The notes under the pieces: generated by a model
The model's database searches: none
What the model saw: only the letters and a program-made list of their open reading frames with translations
Told to the model about the DNA's origin: nothing
Shown here: positions 1 to 11,300 of the stretch, in pieces
Position numbering within the stretch: the first letter of the stretch is position 1
How the letters are laid out: each line of letters opens with the position of its first letter
Position numbers and translations under genes: made by a program
Assembly: GCF_010183535.1 (NCBI RefSeq)
Contig: NC_071328.1
Coordinates: forward strand, 1,922,001 to 1,986,000
DNA: 64,000 nucleotides
Direction of reading: 5' to 3'
Source: Caenorhabditis remanei
Taxonomy: Eukaryota; Nematoda; Chromadorea; Rhabditida; Rhabditidae

Positions 1-3000
1 TCTTCAACAATAAGGACAACATCAAATTCAAGCAAATTGATAGCGAAGTGGCGTTTTACGGTTGCCTCAGCAAGTTAGCAGTGGATTCAACGAAAGCTTC
101 ACAGGGGATCAAAGCACTTCGTAGTCTGAGAACTGTGAATCTGCAAAAGGTTGCAAAGGTGGAGTCAGCTGTAACCTCAGTTGCCGAAGCCGCCAGTGGT
201 CTGTCAGGAGTCGCCTCGATTCAAGAGAAGATGAAGAAGGATGCCAAAGAAGCCGCCATGGAGCTCAATAAGTTGCCGGATGCCTCTAACAAGGCTGTAG
301 TGATTGGTCGATCTGTCTTGTCTCTTCAAAGTGCAGCCAAATTGAGTGATTTGGAATCTCAACTCAGTCAACTCAAGTCCATCGATGCATTGGTTCAAGT
401 GGAGATTCAGAAGGTGTCTATCCCAGCTGACAGATCAGTGATAATGAAGCAGTGGGGTAACCACAAGAAGGATATGGATCAGTTGGAGAAGACTCTTGCT
501 GGCATCCAGTCGTTTGACTCCAAACTGAACGTCTCAAATGCCACGACACTCGGTGATTACGGTAGATCATTGGCAAATCTGGCTCTCTTGACTACTGTAT
601 CGATGAATGCAAAGGAGAAGTTGAAAGCGTTACAGACTTTGATACTGACTGCTGATCCGAAAGACAAACCAGTTATGGAGGATTGCCGGAAGACCCTGGA
701 ACAGTTGGCCAATCTGGATCTTGGTTTCGCAAGCCACTCTGCTCAATACAAAAGTGCTCCACCGGCATTCCAAGCTCTTCATGACTTCCTATCCAAGTTT
801 CTCGCAGTCCCTCACAATACAAATCAGCAGCAGCAGCAATCGTCTAATAAGGAGGAGAGTGGTTCTACTCCTATGTAAGTAAGTCTATTAGAATTTCGAG
901 TCTGATAGAATTATTTTCAGCTGGTATTTCATTGGTGGCGGTGCAGGTGTCGTAACACTCATTGCCATCGTGGCAGCAGGTGTCTTCTTTTTTCTTAAAC
1001 ATAAACGGGAAAAAGAGCAAGCAAATGATTGGAAGAAGACGATTATGAGTTGGGTCGATGAGCACAAGCTGCGGGGCACGACACACGCATTCCAAATGCA
1101 CAATACAGTAATCAGTGCGGTCAACATTGGGGTCATACCGACTTATGAGGGTTATGAAGCGAATCAATTGCTTCCGAACAATAAGCATCGGTGAGTTGGA
1201 ATCTTTGAAAACTTTAAATTTTAAACGAAAATATTCCAGGAATCCCGATATTTTGTGTAATCCGAAGACTATGCACGTACTCGACAAGGGCCGTTACATA
1301 CATGCGAGTCAATTCGGTTCTAATGATCAAGAAGTAGTCCAGTTTGTTGGAACTCAGGTAAGACATTTTGCAATCAAAACGTTTTGACCACCCAAATCGT
1401 AATCTTCAAGCGACACTTGTAGTTTTTAGTTGAAAATAGTCAACTTTGTGGGTATGACGTGCTCTCACTGATTGTCTCACAGCTTTGATTGTTTATGGAA
1501 TGTATAGATCAAGTCTAGATCTTCATTTTTGTAGTTGACAACTTTTTGATTGCTCCGCCCACTTTCGAGATATGCGCCTTTAAAGATTAGAGGCAAGAGA
1601 GTGTGCGAAAAGAAGAGAGCGCCTCCCTGCTTCACGTTAAAGGCGCATATCTAAAAAGGGGGCGTAGCTATCTAAAAAGTATCAACTAAAAAAATGTAGA
1701 TCTAGACTTGATCTATACAATCAATTTAGATTTACACTTATGCTATTGCAAAGAAATGAGTTGCAAGCTTTCAAAGTTTGTCAATTTTTAGAAAAGTATG
1801 AAAAAGAAGTCAAAGTTTGAGACTACGTAAGGGTGTTTAAACTACAGTTTTCAATACTTTTTAAAAATCAATGTATAGAACCAAACTAGATCTTTATTTT
1901 TGTAGTTGACAACTTTTTGATAGCTATCCACGCTTTTAAGATATGCGCCTTTTAAAATAACATATTTCCAAGGCGCAAGCGGGAAGTGAGGAGGACACGC
2001 AGAGTAGCTAGACGCCCTCCTCTTCACGACCCTCAATCTTTAAAGGCGCATATCTCAAAAGTGGGCGGAGCTATCAAAACTTTGTCAACTAAAAAATGAA
2101 GATCTAGATGTGATCTATACACTACATAAACAATCAAAGCTGTGAAACTACAAGGGAGACCATGTCACACTCACAAAGTTGGCCATTTTTAACCAAAAAC
2201 TGCATGTCCTAGTTGCGAAACGTTGCCGTATAATCATCAAAACGTCTCTGTTTCCAGGCTCCAATGATATCACGTACCTACCTCCGTGAGATTTACGACA
2301 AGGCGTTACACGAGGTGGCTAAACTGGAGACACGAGTGGAGTCCGACACGAGAGAAGACTTTTGGCTGATGGTCATGACGAAGGGCACGGAGTACGCCGT
2401 CTCGTTGTTGACAGATAAAGAAATGAAGGCGTTGGCCTGTCACTACTATCCAGACACTACGAAGACACCACTGGCCTGCGGTCGATTCACGGTCAAGATG
2501 GAATCGGAGTCGTTGATTTTGAATAAGACGGTGAAGCAGAGGAATCTGGCGATTGAGGATACTCAGTGAGGAGACCAAAGGGCTAATTAGGCTTCTAATT
2601 ATGTACGAATTTCAGGAATAAGTTGGAAGCTCGAAAACTGGAACATCTTCAGTTTCTCAACTGGGACGCTGAGCAGATTCCTGAATCACACGAAACAGCT
2701 CTCGCAGTGATGGCTAGGGTGAAGGGTAGTAAGGTACGGTTGCGAAACGTCCCCAGTGGTTTTAAAATGACTCTTCTTTCCAGAAACCAGTCGTTGTGCA
2801 CTGTTCGGATGGAACGGAGCGTACACTGTCGTTCATTGGTCTCCAACACATTTACGAAGCCGTCAAGAAGCATCCGCATCGGAAGTTTCAGGATATTGTG
2901 GTGGAGATGTGCAAGAGACGGTGGCACGGTGTGCAACGAAATGTTTTGTCGGCGTGGCTTGTCTCTGGGGTCCGAAAACAGCTGATTATGGTAAGCCTCC

Positions 3001-5749
3001 CGTCTAGAAATTGGTCGCAACAAAATAAGGCGAAAGCTGTCATCTAAAAATGACAATTTGCTTTGAAAACTATCGTTTTTCTAACGTTCGTTGTATGTTT
3101 TTAACAACATTTGAGACCCTGAAACGCGCCCAAGCCGCCCCAACCACCAAGACCTTATTCTCTGTTTGAAACGTTTTTAATCAACCTTCGGAGCCAAAAA
3201 GGCGGCGGAGGTGCCCCCGACTCGTCTATTCCCAAAATGTGTCAAAGTCTTTTTGAAGTCAGAAAGCGCGCCAGAGATGCCCCAGCATAGTCCATTCCAA
3301 ACATTTTGAAAAATCAAATGATTCTTTTTTAACTTTTTATTAATTAATCTTCTCGTATTAAGGAAAACAAAATGAACAACGACGACTACATCGAAGACCT
3401 GCCAGTGCTGAAGGCGATGCAAACCAAAGTTCGCGAAGACGCCACCCTTCTACACAAGGCGTTGGAAGCCAACATTGACGCATGGATAAACAAGAACTAT
3501 TCGGTGAACGGAAAAGATCAATACAATCTTCACGCAAAAATCATGGACCTGATGAGAGCGGTGGCGAAGCCGGATGTGGTTGACGCCCTGAAGCATCTGC
3601 CACCGAGTAAACATCGATATAAGGACATTTACTGTAATCCGAAGACTGCGGTCAAGTTGGAATGTGAAGGGATAATCATTCCGATCCATGCGAATACGGT
3701 CAAGTCGAGAGCCAAGTACGCGACGGAGTTTATTGCCACACAGGTAGCTACACAAGTTGTCTTCAGTTGTAATCTGATATATTTTTAGGGCCCAACGGAA
3801 AAATCTGCTAAAATTGACTACACATGTGAAGACTTCTGGATGATGGTGCTTCTCAAAAAGGCGGAATACCTTGTAAACCTTGTGAATATGGGCGAAATGG
3901 GTCACAAGTGTGCATGGTACTTTCTATTGGAAAAAGATGAAAGTATCAGTTGTGGAAGATTTATGATCAAAACCATTTCGTCAAAACCTTTTGAGGGAAA
4001 GAGTGAGGAGGTGATAGAGAGAGTGTTGGAAGTGACCGACGAGTACAACAAGTTCGACTCGAAAACGGTCACTCAGTATCACTTCCATAGTTGGAAAGAC
4101 CAAGATATTCCGGACGGAGGTCATGAGGCTCCAATTAAAGTGATGGAGATGGTCAATAAGAGTGAGGTGAGAAAGAGTGGTTAAGGGGGTTTACAGTTTA
4201 TTTCATTTTTACTAAAACTACCGTAACCCCCCGGAATTTCGTGTCAAGACCTGTACAACATTGATTTTCAAAATCAGCATGACAAAACGCGTCGAATGAG
4301 TGATATCATGCCATACATTAAAGTTTTCAAAAAAACTTTTAACTCTTGGGGCCCAAAATTCTGAAATTTTCTGAATTTTCAAACCTGGTCATGATTATAC
4401 TCATGTGAAAGCTCTTGACTTGCTCATTCATTGAATATAGTTTTTATTGGTCTTGCCAAGGAATTCGGAGAGATACGGTAGTTTTTGTGAAGTTGGATAT
4501 TTGAAAATTTTCGAAAATCCATAACTTGAAATGACTATAAGCTGGATTAAAAAAATTTGCACAATTTCTTCCAAAAACCTTATGACATTTTCCTGACAAT
4601 TTCATCAAAAATACTAGTTCTTACAACTGCGCTCCACCGAAATGCCTTGAGCCTAAATTCTGATCTTTGCCGTCAAAATTCAGTGTGTCAGATGTCTTGG
4701 ATTTATAGGTTTTTGAGAATGATTTGCCCATCTCTACAGTTTCATTTTGATGGTATTGAGACCTTGACTTAAAATATTCCCTTATTCTGTAAAATTGCAA
4801 ATGGTTGTCGCATGAGCTCACTTTCAATCAGGTTAGAAGTTAATTTAGATTAGAAACATGACTCCATTTTTGTGATTGACATTTATTGCACGGATCTCCT
4901 TTTAGTGTGTTATACATTTCCAGAGCAATTTTTTAGTTTTTAAAATTTTCCCGCAACGCAGCCGCAGCGCATCATTGAGCTTTGCACCCTAAACTAATTC
5001 GCTTCAAACTATATATTTATTCAGCACCCCGTCATTGTTCACTGCTCTGCTGGCGTCGGACGAACAGTCGCGTTCATTGGACTCCAATACGTGTACGAGG
5101 AGATTCTCATGCATCCGGACACTACGATTCATGAAGTGATGGGATTCATGCGCAACCAGCGTTGGCACGGAATCCAGAAAGTGCCACAATCGTATTGGCT
5201 CTATTTGGGTGTCGTTCTTCGTTTCATCAAGGTGAGCTCTTCTTTTTTTAGAAGATTTTTAAAGTATCTTTTTGTTTTCAGAAATTCGACTTAAAAATGG
5301 ATAGATACACAGATCAATTCGTTAATGTACTACCGATAGTGGAGGAATTGGCTGGGAAGAAAAAGAAAATAAAAAAAGATGAAAAAGTAAAGAAGGAGAA
5401 AAAGAAAGCGAAAAAAGCAGCGGCTAAGGAGAAGGAAGGAGATCGCAAATCGGCTGCTGGAGGGGTGTCTGAATTCGAGTCTGAAGAAGAGGTGGACACT
5501 GATGTAGAGGTTCTCGAAGAGTCTGCACCGGAAGCGAGGGGAGAACAACGTCAACCGGCTGCTGAAGAGTCTGAAGAATCTGGAGAGTCTTCTACGGAGC
5601 CGTCGAGACCGCCTTGCATAGTCATTCCGATTTCGGACTCATCGGAAGAATCTGCAGTCCAAGAAGGGGTGGATGCTGCTAGAGATGTTCCAGGAGGGCC
5701 GAGACACGGACAAGTGGCTATTGATATACCAGAGGTGGCGGAGGATTAA
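1..5749 (+). CDS. Receptor-like tandem PTP-domain protein, paralogue 1 (5' end outside window)
   Basis: Ten exons are visible: 1-874, 921-1190, 1240-1357, 2258-2565, 2616-2733, 2784-2990, 3363-3743, 3789-4166, 5025-5231, 5282-5749. Splice phases agree throughout and give about 1108 residues. The first exon is open from the edge and encodes a helical ectodomain. Exon 921-1190 has a membrane helix (GGGAGVVTLIAIVAAGVFFF) then a basic stop-transfer. PTP domain 1 (1240-2990) keeps the P-loop as HCSDGTERT (C-x5-R), but the WPD loop reads WDAEQIP, lacking the general acid. PTP domain 2 (3363-5231) has a canonical HCSAGVGRT loop, a WKDQDIP loop with the Asp kept, and a CEDFW motif. The last exon is a Lys-rich then acidic tail. 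The likely role is receptor-type tyrosine phosphatase or phospho-tyrosine binding at the membrane; ligand and substrate are unknown. Catalytic activity is inferred for domain 2 only. Confidence 0.85.
1420..2202. repeat. Nested foldback element in PTP gene 1 intron
   Basis: The 900-bp intron is almost wholly one inverted repeat. The outer arms at about 1420-1508 and 2113-2202 share the motif AGCTTTGATTGTTTATG and its complement. Inside are two smaller hairpins (1502-1720 and 1872-2120) that share GATATGCGCCTTT and TAGTTGACAACTTTTTGA, so the core appears to have been duplicated within the element. No coding capacity is seen; it is probably a non-autonomous DNA element. Confidence 0.7.
3110..3300. 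repeat. Degenerate GGCGC-type minisatellite
   Basis: This intron stretch has loosely periodic repeats of an AACGCG...GGCGCGCCAGA...CCAAA motif. The same motif recurs at 11450-11740, 12825-13170, 57895-57960 and 58800-58940. No open frame fits the flanking exons. Confidence 0.4.
4167..5024. other. Long intron of PTP gene 1 with a solo element arm
   Basis: This 858-bp intron is AT-rich. It carries one arm, near 4618-4650, of the TA-flanked element family (motif ACTGCGCTCCACCGAAATG) also found at 9435, 19375 and 53456. I see no second arm and no other gene. Confidence 0.45.
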
Positions 5750-5789
5750 ACTACTTGAGTCATTTGACATTACTTGTGTGTTTGTGAAA

Positions 5790-5795
5790 AATAAA
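5790..5795 (+). promoter_or_regulatory. Poly(A) signal of PTP gene 1
   Basis: AATAAA lies 41 bp after the stop codon of gene 1, followed by a T-rich stretch. Confidence 0.7.
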
Positions 5796-5949
5796 TATTT
5801 TGAGTTGGGAAAACGGGATTTTTTCATTTTCAAAAATTAGAAACCCGGGATATTCTGTCACTGTGTCACCTAACACTCCAAACACATCTACACATGAGAA
5901 GATTGGCGCACCTGGTGCCTTTGCGCTTTGGTGAAGATTGGGTTAGCCA

Positions 5950-6317
5950 CATACTTGTCAACGGGCCGAAACGGGCCGACACGGGCCGGCTCGTAACTCG
6001 CTTCAAAATGAATATTATGAGCTGAAAAATATACCAAAATGTAGAGTTCTCTGCCCGTGATCTACTACGGGCCGGATGGATATTCGTTAATGTGCCGCGG
6101 GCCGGGAAAAAGTGCCAAAAAACGCGCAAATGGCCAAAAAAGCCATTCTAGCCCGGCCCGCGGCACATTAACGAATAGCCATCCGGCCCGTAGTAGGTCA
6201 CGGGCATAGAACTCGTCGAGATCTACATTTTCGTATATTTTTCAGCTCATAAAACTCAGTTTGACGCGAGTTACAAGCCGGCCTGTGTCGGCCCGTTTCA
6301 GCCCGTTGACAAGTATG
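5950..6317. mobile_element. hAT-like MITE, CATACTTG family, copy 1
   Basis: A 368-bp near-perfect palindrome starts CATACTTGTCAAC and ends GTTGACAAGTATG. It is flanked by exact 8-bp duplications GTTAGCCA (5942-5949 and 6318-6325). The interior is GGGCCG-rich. There is no ORF, so it is non-autonomous. Confidence 0.85.
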
Positions 6318-6689
6318 GTTAGCCATGATCGAGAGGGATTTCTCTCTTCCGTTTGGGTTCTGGCGACGTCGTTATTCCGTTTTGTTTTAACTTACCTTTT
6401 TTAGTATTATTGAGTTTATTTTCTTCCATTTACCGCTGGAAGAAAGGGATTAGTTCGCAAAATCAGTGTTTTTGAGTGTGCAGGTTATAATTTGTGGCAA
6501 AAGTGGTTTTGGCATGAGTGTGGTGTGTTTTATCTTAATATTTGTCATTTATTTGTGATTTAAGCTAATAAGTACGACAAATTCGTCTTGAACCTGTAGT
6601 ATTTATTAGTAACTTTGTCAGTTTTTAGTTGAAAAAATGTCCAAGCGTTTCGATGCCACAGAAAATTTCAAATGAATCATATAGATCAA

Positions 6690-7432
6690 AGGTAGACCTT
6701 CATTTTTGTAGTTGACCATTTTTTTGTACGAGCACTCCTTAGAGAGTTATGGTCATTTTAAGACACTCGCACTATTTTGCACAGAAATGGGACGATTTGA
6801 GGTCAAAGTTATACTGAAAAAAGTTACACCGACCAAAATTGTCAGTGTAGGACAGAGTTGCATGGAAGTGAAAATTTCTTATCCGGAAGTCGGAAGTCGG
6901 AAGTGAATTTTCTTATCCGGAAGTCGGAAGTGAAAAAACGCCCGGAAGTCGGAAGTCGGAAGTCGGAATTAGATTTTTTCGCAAATATTCAAAAACTTCA
7001 AGAGAAAAGATCATAAAATTGGCGGAAATCAGTGGAAAATTAAGCTTTGGATGAAGAAAAGCCAATTTTCTCTCCTTTTAGACCATTTTTTCAAGTATTT
7101 CTGCGAAATATACTTTTCGGAAATTCCACAGTTATGGGATGTCGGAAGTCGGAAGTAAAATTCCTTATCCGGAAGTCGGAGGTCGGAATGATAAAAATGC
7201 CCGGAAGTCGGGAGTCGGAAGTCGGAATTCCATGCAACTCTGGTGTAGGAGAGATTTGAGCTTCCATGATTGTGTCAGATTTTGTTAGTTCATCTCACTC
7301 TATCAACTTCTCAATTTAAAACTGAGAAATATAGTTTGCGGATACTCGGTGTTAGCCACTAATGAAATTTCATTACAGTTTTAGGGTTTTAGGGATTTGA
7401 GCCATAGGAGTGCCCGTACAAAAAAGTAGTCA
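6690..7432. repeat. Foldback element of the TAGTTGACAACTTTTTTGTACG family, interrupted
   Basis: The arms near 6690-6760 and 7400-7432 are complementary (TTTTTTGTACGAGCACTCC against GGAGTGCCCGTACAAAAAAG). Related arms occur in gene 2 introns at 15510-15690 and 16410-16460. The copy is split by the hAT-like MITE at 6853-7242. Confidence 0.6.
6853..7242. mobile_element. hAT-like MITE, CAGAGTTGCATGGAAG subfamily
   Basis: Termini are CAGAGTTGCATGGAAG and its complement, flanked by the exact 8-bp duplication GTGTAGGA (6845-6852 and 7243-7250). Subterminal DNA is tandem GGAAGTC repeats around a unique core (about 6970-7140) shared with the copies at 38572, 47853 and 51880. Confidence 0.88.
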
Positions 7433-7546
7433 TTGTAGGCGACAGTTATAGGCTCACATTTTACAAGCCTACTGACATAATAAATTTGAAAAATCAGATT
7501 TCAACACAAAGTCAGACTTCAACAAGTTCGAACGAATACTATATTA

Positions 7547-7820
7547 GCCTAGCATTTTTATTACAACTGCGCCCCATCGCAAACGAGAGAGTATTGGCGA
7601 GAGACGCAGAGTTTTTTCTCGCGAAGACACAAATTTTCACAGTTTTTGAACTATTCTCACATGTTTTAAAAGAATTATTTCAAAATTGTAATGAAAAAAA
7701 CGCGAGAATACATCAAAAACTGTGAAAATCTGTGTCGGCGCTAGAAAAAAACTCTGCGTCTCTCTTGCCCGATACTCTCTCGTTTGCGGTGGGGCGCGTT
7801 TGTAAGAGGAAGCGGGCTGC
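7547..7820. mobile_element. TA-flanked inverted-repeat MITE
   Basis: A long inverted repeat reads TTACAACTGCGCCCC at the outside and CGAGAGAGTATTGGCGAGAG further in. The left end abuts TA; the right flank is TG, presumably mutated. Sister copies are at 32847-33123 and 56587-56855. Confidence 0.65.
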
Positions 7821-7950
7821 TGATAGTATAATAACGGAAAAGTCAAAGACAGAAACAAAACTAGCTTAAAACATAGGAAAATGAGCTTAAACATAGGAAA
7901 AGTTTGAAGGGTAATAACTCGGCTCATAGGTGGATTTAGCAGATTTTTTT

Positions 7951-8090
7951 TTCAGATTCGGAATCTACGGACTGGAAAGTATTAGAGTCCGGTTGAAAAG
8001 AGGCAAGAAAGTACGTAAACCGGAAGGTGGATAGTCTGAAAAGGAGGTGGAAACTGCTAGAGAAGCTCATGTGGCTATTATCGAAATAAA
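7951..8090 (+). pseudogene. Relic of a PTP-family last exon
   Basis: After a TTTTTTTTCAG acceptor the sequence reads, with one in-frame stop, into ETAREAHVAIIEIK, followed at once by AATAAA. This resembles the ends of the two flanking PTP genes (gene 2: ESAREAPEES then MAIEIEE). I infer a decayed third copy. The match is short, so this is tentative. Confidence 0.35.
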
Positions 8091-8304
8091 ATATCGAATT
8101 TTATTCATTTTTGACGTTCTTTAAAAAAAATAGAACCAAACGTGAAAAACAATTCTCAAAACCTATCACTGACCTCGCCCTACTGGCCAACATTTTTTTC
8201 CAACACATTTCCACAAAAAGGTAAAAATAGTTATTGATTGATTTTAATCAATACTAAAGAACAGCGAGTTTTCGAGTTTCACGATACTTGCAAACAAGTT
8301 CAGT

Positions 8305-11300
8305 ATGAAGAAAATCACGAGGGCTCTAGTAGTTTTGTGTCTTCTCAGTGGTGAGTTCATAAATTGGAGAAGGAATGATGAAATTGGTGTTTTAGGCAAT
8401 AATGCCAACGAATCCAACGTCCGTCTCGGTGTCAACGCCAACTATTTGAAGGATTCGATATCCCCTGGAATCGGTAAGAGGATTGGAACGGAGGGAAAAC
8501 ATCGCTAGCTTATTATCGATTGTTTTCTGGTAGCGAGACTAACTATTACCTGGCCGAGGTGGCTTCTGTTTCACGGTAGCCTTGGCTTACCATACTTGTC
8601 AACCGGGCCGAAACGGGCCGAAACGGGCCGGCACGTAACTCGCGTCAAAATGAATATTATGAGCTGAAAAATATACCAAAATGTAGATCTCGACGAGTTC
8701 TATGTCCGTGACCTACTACGGGCCGGATGGCTATTCGTTAATATGCCGCGGGCCGGAAAAAAGTGCCAAAAAACGCGAAAATGGCCAAACAATCCATTCT
8801 AGCCCGGCCCGCGGCACATTAACGAATAGACATCCGGCCCGTAGTAGGTCACGGACATAGAACGTCGTGATCTACATTTTGGTATATTTTTCAGCTCATA
8901 ATTTTCGTTTTGAAGCGAGTTACGTGCCGGCCCGTTTCGGCCCGGTTGACAAGTATGTGGCTTACGGTTGCATGGTAATCGCTGCCCGTTACGTTTTGTC
9001 TGACGCAATAACACTTTCAGCGCGAAACGGTAAACCGTAAGAGCTATTTACCGTAACCCACATATTTTTGTACCCAATTTGTAACTTTGTACCCATAAGC
9101 AGCTAGGCCACGTGGCTTCTGTTTACGTTGCGCACGGTAGTGTTGGTTACGATAGCGTGACTTACGATAAGGAGATTTTGTATACGAGGCTCAGTTCTTT
9201 CCGCTGTCTGACGCCATAATACTTTTTGCCTAAAATCGCATCGCTCTTGAAGCTGTTTAAGCTACAGCAGAGCTTATCGACCACTATTTTATCATTTTGT
9301 CTTGACTAGCGGGTGTCTACGTGACCACGGTGATTATCTAGTTGTGGTTTACTAACTCATAACATGTCCACAGAGACATCGGTATGAATTTCTTTGTAAT
9401 GGACACGTCAGCTACAGCTTTGCACCTGTCATTAGCTGATCACAGTTCTTACAACTGCGCTCGACCAAAATCACTTACAAATCACTTACTTACTTGTTAG
9501 AGACTCTTTTTCTCTGAGTCTCTCAATTTCTCACATTATTTTCTTTGGTTTCGGTGGAGCGCGGTTTTAAGAAGCGTGCTGTGCTAATAAGTTCTAGTCA
9601 CTACTTTGAACACGTCAGCGGTTCCGCCCTTCCGCTACCCTACTTGTTCAACCCCCAGCACTTGGCTCCTGTCAACCATCCGATACCCAAACCGAACTCT
9701 TGTGTTTTCAGATCCACCTCGCTACTCTTCTGATCCACCCCCTTCTCTGGATCCGACTTCCAACTTCCATCCTCCTCCATCACCTTCCGATAATGACTCT
9801 CCACTCTCTCAGTACTCTCCACACATTCGATCTACCAGAAATGGTAAGTTGAAAGCTCTGGGAACCTTGATCCTTTACTCAATTCCAGCCAACGACAAAC
9901 TCGCCGACTACCTGAAACACACAACCATCGTTGTTCATCTTGTCAATGGAATCGCTCTCCAGAATGGGTTGATGAATGGAAAGATGACGTCGAATGATGT
10001 AGCTGCGGAACTCCTCAACTTTGGATCAATCCCTGTCTCGACCATAGCCAACTTCAAGAAGGATTCCGTTGTTGCTGTCACTACTCAACTAAAGAAGATC
10101 CATCCGACACTCGATTCCTCTGTTGCTGACATGGAAGGGCAGGCGTTGAAATGGAATGAGTTGATCTCAAAAAGTGGTGGTCTCGAGAATGTGAAGAATC
10201 TCCCTGGCAGTCCTGAGTATTTCTCGGAAGTTGGAAACTTCACGTCTTTCGACTTTACGGTTTTTTCTCAACCTTCCGATGAACTCAAGATGACTGGAAC
10301 TTCGTTGACTGCGATATCTGACACTCTGAATGTTTTCAAAAAAACAAACAATTTCATGAGTGTCTATTCGAAGTGTGTTACTTTCAATAGAGAGTTCAAC
10401 GAAACACTCAACAATATTGACAAGTATAAGCAGGATATGGAGAAGATCAGCACTTATACTCAACTGCAAAAGGGACCTGCTATCCTTGAGCCACTGAAGA
10501 GGTTGATTAATGCCATCGAGTTTCGTAATAGTTTTACCCTGGATCTCAAGAGTGATGCTCAAGTGACTAAGAATATCGAACAAGTGCTTTCACTGGTCAA
10601 ATATTCTCAATCTGCTCAAAATGAAATTTTGAATATGCACAAGTTGGTGGAATCTAGAGCGTCTCCTGGTTCAACTAATCGAAAACATACGATTGGATTT
10701 CCAAATGGTAAGTGGTAATGGTTTTTAACAATCGACTCTTTCATGTTGACTATTTCCAGGTTTAAATGATGTCACTCAACTGGTCAAAGATGTTCGGGAT
10801 CCATGGATTGGGAAGATGATCAATGTCAAGGGATCAAATCTGAATGACCTGACTGATGGCTTGGAACCTTTGTTCAACTTTCAGAAGACATTGAGTATAG
10901 TGGACGAGAAGTTAAAACCAATCTCGGCGGATGATATTCGTGACGCTCTTTCAAGTTTATCCCCTTTGCAACAAGAGTTGGCTCAATTGAAACCAGATTC
11001 TGTCACTTTAGTCTCGAATTTGTTCCAAAATCTGGTGAGCTGCGAGGAAAAAAATATCCGAGAATCTGAATATGGACCGATAAAAACATTTATTGGGCAT
11101 GTCAAGACACTGGCAACTGCTCATGAGTCGACGGAATTGGCACTGGCTGGTTTAGACTCGACAAAAGTGAGAGAGGAGATGAACGGACTGATCGCGTCAC
11201 TTGGATTCAAAAATTTTGGAGATGACTCTAATGCGGAACGGGAGATCAAAGCGGTAGTTGAAGTGAGTTGTTTTTCAACTGATTTATTATCCGTTTGCCG

